Assembly (NCBI RefSeq): GCF_964340395.1
Contig: NC_135565.1
Span: 9,350,742-9,414,741, forward strand
Length of the DNA: 64,000 nt
Reading direction: 5' to 3'
From: Glandiceps talaboti
Lineage: Eukaryota > Hemichordata > Enteropneusta > Spengelidae
Shown here: piece after piece, positions 1 to 12,600 of the stretch
Layout: each line of letters starts with the position of its first letter
Position numbering within the stretch: the first letter of the stretch is position 1
Translations under genes and position numbers: made by a program
Notes under the pieces: model-generated
The model's database searches: none
What the model saw: the letters and a program-made list of their open reading frames with translations, nothing else
What the model was told of the DNA's origin: nothing

Positions 1-582
1 AACTTAAAGAAATAAGAGCTTCTATGCTCTGCAGTTCCATCATCATAAACCACACTATGACAGCCTCTTTTTGGCACCAGCCAAGACGCTTTGAAATCAG
101 CTCTCAGCCTCTGGTCTGTGAGAATGTACAGTCTTTTAGTCTGTAAGGTACACCGTGACAGGGCGCCCTCAAACATCGGCAAACCCCTAACCACTAATTT
201 GTGAGAGGAGGCCGATGAGGGCGAAACGTCACAACGTATCTAACAGTCTGTCTGTTGTTCTATATTGTGGCATCTGAGACTTATTCTCCACCCACCCTAA
301 AATTTCAGCAAATGTCATTGGTTTAATTTGGTATTAATTAATTCATTAAGTAATTAATTAATTAACGTCTGTCTTTTTTACACAACTTCAACTTCAATGA
401 TTGTTATAAAATTATATTTTTCTAAAATTTGTATTGTCTTGAAAATATATAACACTGGGTGAAGTTTTTCATAAAATATCTGATATGTAGTCCTTCATGA
501 TATAGTTATTTATATATCAGTATCGGACGTTTCACTTACACAGGAAAATGATAAAAATTAACTTCAGATTACAGTAAAAAAC
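1..582. other. Left flank, no gene seen
   Basis: AT-rich sequence. The part 150-250 (gggcgccctcaaacatcgg and its inverted partner gccgatgagggcg) resembles 53500-53600 and is probably a dispersed repeat. Nothing else can be supported. Confidence 0.5.
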
Positions 583-3500
583 AGCACTGTTAAAATAAAA
601 CCATGGTAACAATGCACTGTTAAAATAAAACCATGGTAACAATGCACTGTTAATATAGAACCATGGTAACAATGCACTGTTAATATAGAACCATGGTAAC
701 AATACACTGTTAATATAGAACCATGGTAACAATGCACTGTTAAAATAAAACCATGGTAACAATGCACTGTTAATATAGAACCATGGTAACAATACACTGT
801 TAATTTAGAACCATGGTAACAGTACACTGTTAATATAGAACCATGGTAACAATACACTGTTAATATAGAACCATGGTAACAATACACTGTTAATATAGAA
901 CCATGGTAACAATACACTGTTAATATAGAACCATGGTAACAATACACTGTTAATATAGAACCATGGTAACAATACACTGTTAATATAGAACCATGGTAAC
1001 AATACACTGTTAATATAGAACCATGGTAACAGTACACTGTTAATATAGAACCATGGTAACAGTACACTGTTAATATAGAACCATGGTAACAGTACACTGT
1101 TAATATAGAACCATGGTAACAGTACACTGTTAATATAGAACCATGGTAACAATGCACTGTTAATATAGAACCATGGTAACAATACACTGTTAATATAGAA
1201 CCATGGTAACAATACACTGTTAATTTAGAACCATGGTAACAATACACTGTTAATATAGAACCATGGTAACAATACACTGTTAATATAGAACCATGGTAAC
1301 AGTACACTGTTAATATAGAACCATGGTAACAGTACACTGTTAATATAGAACCATGGTAACAATACACTGTTAATTTAGAACCATGGTAACAATACACTGT
1401 TAATATAGAACCATGGTAACAATACACTGTTAATATAGAACCATGGTAACAATACACTGTTAATATAGAACCATGGTAACAATACACTGTTAATATAGAA
1501 CCATGGTAACAATACACTGTTAATATAGAACCATGGTAACAATACACTGTTAATATAGAACCATGGTAACAGTACACTGTTAATATAGAACCATGGTAAC
1601 AATACACTGTTAATATAGAACCATGGTAACAATGCACTGTTAATTTAGAACCATGTTAACAATACACTGTTAATATAGAACCATGGTAACAATACACTGT
1701 TAATTTAGAACCATGGTAACAATACACTGTTAATATAGAACCATGGTAACAATACACTGTTAATATAGAACCATGGTAACAATGCACTGTTAATATAGAA
1801 CCATGGTAACAATGCACTGTTAATTTAGAACCATGGTAACAATACACTGTTAATATAGAACCATGGTAACAATGCACTGTTAATATAGAACCATGGTAAC
1901 AATACACTGTTAATATAGAACCATGGTAACAATACACTGTTAATATAGAACCATGGTAACAATACACTGTTAATTTAGAACCATGGTAACAATACACTGT
2001 TAATATAGAACCATGGTAACAATGCACTGTTAATATAGAACCATGGTAACAATACACTGTTAATTTAGAACCATGGTAACAGTACACTGTTAATATAGAA
2101 CCATGGTAACAATACACTGTTAATATAGAACCATGGTAACAATACACTGTTAATATAGAACCATGGTAACAATACACTGTTAATTTAAAAATATGGTAAC
2201 AATACACTGTTAATATAGAACCATGGTAACAATACACTGTTAATTTAAAAATATGGTAACAATACACCACTACACTGTTACTTTAAAACCATACACTGTT
2301 AATATAGAACCATGGTAACAATACACTGTTAATATAGAACCATGGTAACAATACACTGTTAATCTAGAACCATGGTAACAATGCACTGTTAATATAGAAC
2401 CATGGTAACAATACACTGTTAATATAGAACCATGGTAACAATACACTGTTAATATAGAACCATGGTAACAATACACTGTTAATATAGAACCATGGTAACA
2501 ATACACTGTTAATATAGAACCATGGTAACAATGCACTGTTAATATAGAACCATGGTAACAATACACTGTTAATATAGAACCATGGTAACAATACACTGTT
2601 AATATAGAACCATGGTAACAATACACTGTTAATCTAGAACCATGGTAACAATGCACTGTTAATATAGAACCATGGTAACAATACACTGTTAATATAGAAC
2701 CATGGTAACAATACACTGTTAATATAGAACCATGGTAACAATGCACTGTTAATATAGAACCATGGTAACAATACACTGTTAATATAGAACCATGGTAACA
2801 GTACACTGTTAATATAGAACCATGGTAACAATACACTGTTAATTTAGAATCATGGTAACAATACACTGTTAATATAGAACCATGGTAACAATACACTGTT
2901 AATATAGAACCATGGTAACAATGCACTGTTAATATAGAACCATGGTAACAATACACTGTTAATATAGAACCATGGTAACAGTACACTGTTAATATAGAAC
3001 CATGGTATAACAATACACTGTTAATTTAGAATCATGGTAACAATACACTGTTAATATAGAACCATGGTAACAATGCACTGTTAATATAGAACCATGGTAA
3101 CAATGCACTGTTAATATAGAACCATGGTAACAATACACTGTTAATTTAAAAATATGGTAACAATACACTGTTACTTTAAAACCATACACTGTTAATATAG
3201 AACCATGGTAAAAATACAATGTTAATTTAAAACCGTGGTAACAATACACTGTTAATTTAAAACCATGGTAACAATACACTGTTAATTTAAAACCGTGGTA
3301 ACAATACACTGTTAATTTAGAATCATGGTAACAATACACTGTTAATATAGAACCATGGTAACAATGCACTGTTAATATAGAACCATGGTAACAATGCACT
3401 GTTAATATAGAACCATGGTAACAATACACTGTTAATTTAAAAATATGGTAACAATACACTGTTACTTTAAAACCATACACTGTTAATATAGAACCATGGT

Positions 3501-3912
3501 AAAAATACAATGTTAATTTAAAACCGTGGTAACAATACACTGTTAATTTAAAACCATGGTAACAATACACTGTTAATTTAAAACCGTGGTAACAATACAC
3601 TGTTAATTTAGAATCATGGTAACAATACACTGTTAATATAGAACCATGGTAACAATGCACTGTTAATATAGAACCATGGTAACAATGCACTGTTAATATA
3701 GAACCATGGTAACAATACACTGTTAATTTAAAAATATGGTAACAATACACTGTTACTTTAAAACCATACACTGTTAATATAGAACCATGGTAAAAATACA
3801 ATGTTAATTTAAAACCGTGGTAACAATACACTGTTAATCTAAAACCCTGGTAACAATACACTGTTAATTTAGACTCTTGGTAGCAATACACTGTTAGTTT
3901 ACAACAATGTAA
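583..3912. repeat. 30-bp minisatellite, about 110 copies
   Basis: The unit is gaaccatggtaac + aatacactgttaatata, with few variants (atgcact, taattta, agtacac). The phase holds for 1.7 kb, shifts at 2265-2295, and from about 3013 units are organised in a 291-bp higher-order repeat. Long open frames exist on the minus strand (YCYHGSILTV and LLPWFYINSV decapeptides) only because 30 is a multiple of 3. Confidence 0.97.
3013..3840. repeat. 291-bp higher-order repeat within the 30-bp array
   Basis: The variant aatcatggtaac recurs at 3031, 3322 and 3613, exactly 291 bp apart. Each block has the same order of unit variants, including a truncated unit (ttactttaaaaccatacac). Nearly three copies are present. 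Confidence 0.92.
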
Positions 3913-3919
3913 CACCATA

Positions 3920-4500
3920 TTCTACAATGGGATTATATAACTGAGGGTAAGCAGTTATTCATAAACACTTGCGTCCATAATCTCATACACAGTGCTTCAA
4001 CTATTTCAGTAACAAAGATAGACCATTCATAGAGGTATGTGGATAAAATTGGGTTCACGTTAATAATTTTCTTACAAGTTAACAAGTTTATCAAAAATAA
4101 TCCAACACTGTTTTAGACACTGAAAATCACGTAGCACCTCTGATAATGCTAAAATGATGTCTATCACAATATTGATCTATTCTGTACAATTTTAAGTGTG
4201 TGAGTCATTTAAATCTTTAAATTTAAGTCTTTTGTTTTAAAACAAAGTGAGGAAAAAACTTTTAAAAATACAGATCACTGCTGTACGTCGTACTATCATG
4301 TCAGCTGTATGGCAAAACAAACAATTGTTTATTGCCATGGCAACAAGTTGGTGAACCCCTACATTTCTGATTTCAAATCAACCTGGAACTACTTTCATAT
4401 GGTAACGTTAGGAGATATACAGAGGACCTTAATTTTCAGGGGTGATCAGTCCCCTGAGGTGTATGTTCTAGAAATAAATCGACGCATTGTGTTTAAACTT
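3920..4500. other. Gene A 3' region
   Basis: Non-coding. It holds the candidate poly(A) hexamer and the likely short 3'UTR of gene A. A 64-codon plus-strand open frame at 4309 is antisense to this UTR and has no coding features. Confidence 0.5.
4328..4333 (-). terminator. Candidate poly(A) signal of gene A
   Basis: An AATAAA hexamer on the minus strand about 180 bp past the gene A stop codon. It is the first such hexamer after the stop. Cleavage just beyond it would end the transcript before the 30-bp array. Confidence 0.45.
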
Positions 4501-4509
4501 TAAAACTTT

Positions 4510-4911
4510 TCACAGAGTGCTAACAACACTATCAAGAATCTCATAAGATTTACTAACACCTCTAGGTAACCTGATGACTGGCCGTGCTCGACCCGGCACA
4601 CTGCGGTTCTCGGTTGCTATGGCAACACTATTTTTGCTTCCTTCATCCATGTCTGCTGATACTTCATATTCTTTATGTAAATGTCGTGGTTGCCATAGCA
4701 ACGACGTGTTTATGTCATTTTCACTATTCTCCTCATGTACATGTCCAGAACAGCTCTCTTCCGTGATGTCTATTTCTAGTGTCCTGGGATCTACATCAGT
4801 TTTATTGTCATCTTTTTCACCTTTCTCTTCCCGGCAGCATGTCGGCTCTTTACAATCTCCCTTTAGTCCACACTCCAGTATACACTCTTTACTGTGAGAT
4901 AAATCTCGCTC
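4510..4911 (-). CDS. SLC30A1-like: Gene A coding exon 7: Cys-rich tail and stop
   Basis: Encodes residues 371-503 and the stop. It begins after the acceptor ccattag with a CILEC...C...CC pattern, matching the Cys-rich segment that follows the cytoplasmic domain in ZnT1. The remaining tail is polar and about 60 residues longer than in gene B. The tail end was assigned by an uninterrupted frame, not by similarity. Confidence 0.85.
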   Translation of the reverse strand, partial: ERDLSHSKECILECGLKGDCKEPTCCREEKGEKDDNKTDVDPRTLEIDITEESCSGHVHEENSENDINTSLLWQPRHLHKEYEVSADMDEGSKNSVAIATENRSVPGRARPVIRLPRGVSKSYEILDSVVSTL

Positions 4912-7900
4912 CTAATGGAGGTAAGAAGTTACAAACTTGAATACATTATTTCTGCTGACTCCCATGATGCAATAGCATGCAATAGCAAAGATACGCTATA
5001 AAGGCACAAGATCAACTTGACGTTTTTTTCTGAAATTGTAGTGATGTAAAATCATGAAATGACTCTCCAGAACCCATAGTTTATGAAAATGACGTTATTT
5101 CCTGGAATGGTGTTCAGTTACCCTTAAAATTTGCTTGTGAATATTGCTGACTGAATATTGCAGCTGTATGTTTGCTTGAATAACTTACCTGTAAGAACTC
5201 TGGCTGTACCGTTGTGGAATGTATACCATGATCATGGAAAAATTTCTTGACTTTCCTTGCAATTTTGGAATAATCCTTAGCATCCCTTATGATGACATGT
5301 GCTGTAGCTATGATTGTATCGCCCTCTAGCCTCCAGACATGGAAATCATGCACAGCTGATATCTCTGGAAACTAGATATGTAACAGTAAGAATGTTATAA
5401 TTGCATATATGTACAAATAATTGCTTTAAAGTATGTATGCATACTTGGTATTTCTACTGTGATGCAAGATCAAAAACATTCTTGCACACCTGTATGCAAA
5501 TGAGTATGCAAATGAGCACACTGTTGTTCCTTGTACACGAAAACACTTGATTACACAGTATGACAATATGAACATTACAGCAAACATGTCAGTTTGAACT
5601 ATCAAGTAATTTACAGTGACGGCATCAATAACCGCGACACTCATTTACCAATTTACACAGCTATGTAATATAGCAAGGCATACAGAGAATTTAGTTGGTA
5701 ATTAGCCCTAGTAATTAGCAAGACACTTTGAAAACAGTTTTTGCTGGAGTCACCGCATGAGTCAAGTTATATTATAAATGCAATTCTACAGTCTGGTAGA
5801 AACCATTACATGTAGAGGGGTGTACACAATTGAGTATTCAGTATGTACCTTTATTACCTGCTTTGCCAACATATATTTCAGTAAGCTTTAGTGACAATTC
5901 TCATTTTCCAGCATTAAATGAAGAAGGAAATCCATCTACAATTGGGGCATTTATATTCTTTACTTTAATTAAAACCCATGCACCATGAAGCAGCCACCCC
6001 TCCAAAATAATTAGTAAGTTCAACAGATTTTTTTATAAACATTGCACAGCAGGACAAGAGTGCTGTCAGATTCAGTTGGCAATTATTAGTTACAAAACAA
6101 AGAAGTATCTTGTTAATTATCTGATGAAATCTCAGTGGGGAGCAATTTATCTGGCTGTTTTACTAATTAAAATGGACATATTGATGAAGATTGGATATTT
6201 ATTTTGGATTTTTAATTTATAAAACAATTTTATCCTGGCTTCCTACTTGAAAAATCAATGTGAAACAACATCGATGAAGTCCTTGTTTGTAACTCAATAA
6301 ATTGTAAAAGATAATAAACATGTACAAATGTGTGTTATTGTACGTACAATAACAATTATTTTACATATTGTTTAGTATTTTGCAATGTATTGAGTTACAA
6401 ACACAGACTTGGGTCTATGTTGTTTCATGTTCATTTTTCAAATAGGAAGCCATGATAAAATTGTTTAAAAAATAAAAATTCAAAATAAATATCCAATCCT
6501 CATCCATTATGGCCACTTTAATCAATCAATCAATCGATGCAATTTATATAGCGCCAATTCCACTACGACAAGAGTTCAAAGGCGCTGTACAGTCAAAATG
6601 TTTTAGAAAACAGGTAAGTCTTTAAGTGTTTTTAAAATGTGCTAATTGTAACTTGTTCGCAAATTTCAATTGGTAGTTCATTCCACAGACGAGGTGCAGC
6701 AGAAGAAAACGATCTTCCTCCATAAGATTCCAACTTTAAGTATCCGGGTTATTGATGCTGTCACTGTCATAACATTCTGTACTTCAAAAAACAAAGTCAC
6801 TTTACTATCTAATGGGTAACCACCCCCCCCCCCCCCACCAGGGGAGGGGGTACAGGTGATGTCAACTAGGGTATTCAACAAACCTTTTTTTTCATTTTGG
6901 TTCGAAGGAATCCAACTGATATGTGATGAGGTACCATCTGTAGTAGAATATCTGCTGACTCTCTCACTAAAATATGAAACCATAAAATCCATGAATTACC
7001 AATAAAAATATTTTATCCAGGTAAAACAATCTCAAATACAGTCAATAATGCTGTCTCATATTTTTTCATTTTTTGGAAACTTTTTTTACTTATTTTTTGT
7101 AAACAGAACATGCTGATCAAAGTAATCAGAGTTTGCCAAGGAGATGAAATGTTGTAATAGTCTTGTAATAATGACACTTTTAATCATTCATCAATTTGGT
7201 AGAACTGACTTGCCTTGCTGTCTCAATATGCATTATTCCACTTATCACAAAAACAAAAGATTGTTATAGTTTGGCCACTTGGAGTGCTGTTCACACACAA
7301 TGTGTGTGCGTGAGGGCCATTGCGGTCCTTTCTAAAAACATAATTTCCAAGTCTTTCGAGGCAAATGTTAGCAGCATTCTCAGCCAGTAAAATTTTTTTT
7401 TACAAAATATATTAACTTCGTTGCTGATCAGACACGGAGTGCTTCTTACACATATTTTGTTCTCCATATATGACATAACACTGATTATGCAAATTCCATC
7501 CAATCACATTGGGAACCAAGATTTTTTTTTTTTGTGGAAGTTGAATTTTGACTTACATAGAGGTATAGCCATGCAGGAAATGACAATTACCAGTACCATA
7601 CTAATTGCTGGATCAAAATATAAAACCCACTGGCCAGATCCGTAGGTTATGACTAAGGCACTGACAATAATAGTCAGAGAGCCCATAGTGTCTGTCAGTA
7701 AATGAAGAAACACTCCATGCATATTGAGTTGGGCACCAGTTGCTGTAAACAAACAGAAAACAACTTTTATTTTCACTGAGTTTGGGTAACCCTGGGTAAC
7801 CCCAATAATGGGGAAATGTACAGGTGTATGGGAAAAAGATATTATTTTTGCTAAGTTTGGGTAACTCCTGGCACCAGAGTGGCGTTCCCAATACAATCAT

Positions 7901-9570
7901 ACCATACAAATGTACATACACTGATCAGTTGTGTATCAAATGCTGTGCACAAATGGAGAAAGACACCATTGTTTTCATTGAATTTAGGTATGACCCAAGA
8001 TAACCTTAAGAACTGTGATTGTGTGCACATTGCTGATGGCAAGTTAGACATGACAGGAAACATAATGTAAATAAATTAGGTTCGGTCAGATTGGTAATTT
8101 GTTATCATTGTAATCACTTTGATGATGTAACAAGCAACCTATCGGTCAGAATAGCTCCGCTGTTCTTTTTAGTTTTTTATTTTGGTAGCGATGTAATAAA
8201 ATGGTTAGTGGTTTCATATGTCTCACTATAAAACCAGGGTTCGTACACTTAAACGAAATAAAATTCCAGGACTTTCCAGGGGTTTTTCGTCAGTTTTCCA
8301 GGGGTATTCATATTGATTTTGGCCATGTTCCAGGGGTGTTAAAGTATATTTTTTGAATGACATCTAATTGTCTGATGTGGACGAGAAAAAAATTAACAAC
8401 AGTTCCCATAATATGTCACAAAACATTTTAAAGACAATCGACACTTTGCAAGATGTTGGTTTCAAAACCATATTTGCAGGCTAAGATTAACAGAGAAACC
8501 CCTAAGTAGCCGTTTCGTCAAGCTGGTGCATTGATCGTGTAAGATTGAGTCGCAGCATTCGTCAGTCTAATTCAGACATATCCAGAAAAATAAATTAAAA
8601 ACTAAAGTTTGTCCTCGTTATTGTATGGTTTGATGTTACTAGATTTACAAGTCACCTAAAATAATTTTTTTCTTCAAAATTTAGAATAAAAAAGTCATTT
8701 ACGTAACGAAATTTCGAGCTATGAATAACTGTATACATTCATCGCTTGCGTCTCGATGTTTATGTACGGATGCCATGAGTTGCCGAACATCGTGATTTCT
8801 CAACTCAACTTGACCATTGACGAATGTTACTGTACCGACAACATAAAACAGTAGTTTATTCTTTTAGAACATGTAACACAAATAACCATTTTTCGACGAC
8901 AAAAAAGTCACAACCGTACTTCCACAACCCGGAAATTCAACTGCACTTCCCTAGGCCCTTGCCCTGGTATTGCCATGCCTGAGCTTGTAGTATGTCGACT
9001 CGTGTGCCGAACTTGTAACAATTTCTAATCGTGGTTGATGATGCTTTGATACTCGCTACAATGTTACGATAATATTGTTAACAGACCTACTGTTACCCCC
9101 GGCCGGCAGACTTTTACAATATCGTGTCCCTGAAATGACGACTGGGAGATGGCGGTCTGTGGGGCAAAGTGTCTCGTGGAACGACCGTTTGACTCTGGGT
9201 TTAATCGGCGTGAATTTTGATTCACCACCGTGGCGAAAGACTTTGAAAATATTTTCGCCATTTCACATTTACGAGATTCAGAATCATATGAATGGGTGGC
9301 TCGAGCACAGACATGACGATCGTCAATATTAATCGATCGATTGATCATGATCATTTTCCAGGGTTTTCCAGGGGTAGGGCGCATTTTTCCAGGGTTTTCC
9401 AGGGAGGGTTTGAAATTCCAGGGTTTTCCAGGACCGTGCGAACCCTGAAAACACATTTTACACAGAAAGTTGGTAAAATATTGTACTTTTATACCATAGT
9501 CACCATTTTATAAAAACATTTACTGTTATGCAAATTACACAAAATCTCAGAAAAATAATGACTGGGAAAT

Positions 9571-9633
<63 letters not shown>

Positions 9634-12600
9634 GGATTTTTGAGGTTGGCTATAAATAATTCCAGTGTCTTACAGCTTTAACCCTGGAAAATTTTAATAA
9701 TGAATCAAATAAACTAGGGATCTAAAATAATTTTCTAACAAATTTACCAAAAACACTGTCCATAAGATTAATTGTCAACAACATTCAACTTGTAGTAGAC
9801 ATAACATCGTCTAATATTTAAATATTAATGTCACTTTCGCTGACAGCGGAGCTAAAAATCATTTAATTTGTAGAAAATGTTTGAAACCCTTTTAAATGTT
9901 TACATGTAAGCAATCATGATCATGATTGTGCGTTGTTTGCAACATCGTTTTCAGAAATGCCGTCAGATTAATCACAATCATGATTGGGCAAATCAAACAC
10001 ACCCCAGAGGTTGTAAACAAATGAAAAATGTACATCACTGTTTTCTCAAGGTTTCTGAAGTTGCAAAATTAATTCAAATTTCCCAATATTGGGATAAAGT
10101 TTCCTATATCATGCACGAGCCAGGTTATATGGAATATATACACTAAGTCGTTCTATGTCACGACAAAGCGTTAGCACTGGTTCTGCTGTGTTCAAAATAT
10201 GAGTCAAAATGCTCAAAATTGCCATTACTTTCCCCAATTTTTAAAAAAATATTACTAGCAATGGTATAACGACACATAGTAACAAGGGCCCCTTAGGTCA
10301 CTCATATTTTCCTTGGCTGAACGAAGAAAATTATCGGGAAATAACATCTACATTTTGAAATCAAACTTACAAACTCTTGGTAGTTGCATAAGTACTTCTG
10401 TTTCCTCTATGTCGTTTTCATCCTCAATCTCATCTTCATCATCACTTGATGTACAATCACACCGCGACAAGGCATGACTCTCCTCCCCAGTCTCATCGTC
10501 AATAGCTGTGGTGTCAGCAATGTTTGGTAGACTTGATTTGGTTTTGTGAATCAATGGTCCATTTACGTCGTTCACTTTGTCACATGCTAAGGTACCCCTC
10601 TTAAACGCCGGTGTATACCCTAAAAAGCACAAAAATATTTTAGATTTTTAATTTATAACACAATTTCATTATGGCTTCCTTCTTGAAATATCAATGTTAA
10701 ACAACATTGATCAAGTCTGTGTTTGAAATTCAATTGCAAAAAGCTAAAAAAAAATATTTTAAAAAGTTTGCTATTGTAACACAAATTTTACACATTCATC
10801 AATCTTTGGTACATTATTGAGTTACAAACAAGGACTTAGCATATGTTGTTTAATTCACATTGATTTTTCAAATAGGAAGCCATGATAAAATTTTTTTTAT
10901 GAATTTATAAACACCCAGTTCTCATCCATATGGCCTAGCACTAAAAACAATAGTTTCATGGATCATGTGATCATGTTACAAGGTCAGCGTCATCTTGCAT
11001 AATGTGTCATCTTAATTCAACTCCTATTTATCATGTTTATATATAGATTTGACCTTTAAATTAAGACTTACTTACCAATAAATAACACTATACCAATAAC
11101 ATTAATTAACAAACTTCCTCCGCCAACAGCAGCCACTATTTCGGCGTCTTCAATCTCTTCCACTGAAATCAAACGTTGCAAGGACTCGACAAACAAGGAG
11201 AAACATAATGCTATCAAGAAGATTGCATTGACAAGACCACCCAAGATCTCAGCACGAATCCATCCATATGTGTTGATAGAAGATATCTTTTTACTGGATA
11301 ACTAGAATTGAAATGGAAATATACATATCAGTCACTGATGCAATGATTCACTAAATGAACCAAACACTCAATCAATGATTCATTGCATAAATGAACCAGC
11401 TAAGCAATGATGCAATGATTCATTGAATGAACCAAAATAGAATTGAAATGGAAATATACATATCAGTCACTGATGCAATGATTCACTAAATGAACCAAAC
11501 ACTCAATCAATGATTCATTGAATAAATGAACCAGCTAAGCAATGATGCAATGATTCATTGAATGAACCAAACCGTTAATCAATGATGCAATGATGCATTG
11601 CATGAACCAAATACAAAACATGTAGTTAATCAATGATGCAATGATTCATTGAATGAACCAACCAGTTAATCAATCATGCAATGATGCCTTGCATGAACCA
11701 AATAGTTAGTCAATGATGCAAGGATTCACTGAATCAACCCAGCAGTCAATCAATGATCCAATGATTCATTACTGTGATCAGCTAATATGCAAGTTTAATT
11801 CATGTTATACATTTTTACATTCATTCATTTATTGAATGAAGGAATAGATGGATAAATGAATGAATGAATGGATGGATGAATGAATGAATGGATGGATGGA
11901 TGAATGAATGAATGAATAAATAAATGATTTGGTGAAGGGCAGGAGAAAACACTGCAAGTATGACTGCAAAAAGTTCCCACACCACAACTCATGCGGAATG
12001 GGGTTCTACATATATCCAAAACGGCAAATTTCCATAGAAGTGATACTGTGCAATCACTTGTATTTGTGTACAAGAAATGATCACACCCTCATTTGCATAC
12101 AGGTATGCAATAATATTTTTGGTATTGCATTGCCGTGCAAATACCACTAGTAAGCAATTGCAACGGTGCAAGTAATCACTGCTACATATGCAATAATAAG
12201 CTTTCCTTGGAAAGATAATTATTAAATACAAAATGTCATCATCAAGGACGTCAACACTCTGTTTTTTTTTGTCTCAGGACACTGAGATCCTTAGATGTCA
12301 ACAACAAAATTCTTCACATGTTCTATTTGTCTATCAGTCCTATGGAATAAGTCAATTGTTTAGCAACAGGTTCTGGAAAGGAATGATGTCCACATACAAC
12401 CAAGTACTATAAGAACAGCTACTCATACTTTATTGACATCTAACAAAACTCCTACAGATCACACACAATTAAAGGTTTGTATAGTGTTTTCTGACATTCC
12501 ATACATATTGGCCCGAATTTGGTATTGACCTTCAAATGATTGGTCAATTAGGAAGAAATAGGAATTGTTAATAAAGTTTGTAATAATTTGTGGTTTGTAA

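Noticed and set aside
583-3912. CRISPR array
   Set aside because: Direct tandem units without spacers, in animal DNA with introns.
564-3918. Long minus-strand open frames in the 30-bp array (decapeptide repeats)
   Set aside because: The period is a multiple of 3 and the unit lacks stops, so open frames are automatic. No start context, splice signals or non-repeat coding flanks.
4309-4897. Plus-strand open frames opposite gene A exon 7 and 3'UTR
   Set aside because: They are antisense shadows of the supported exon, with no features of their own.
7291-7390. Alternative gene A exon 5 (minus, LAENAANICLERLGN)
   Set aside because: No similarity to the family. The true exon 5 at 6884-6966 matches gene B in sequence, phase and exact length.
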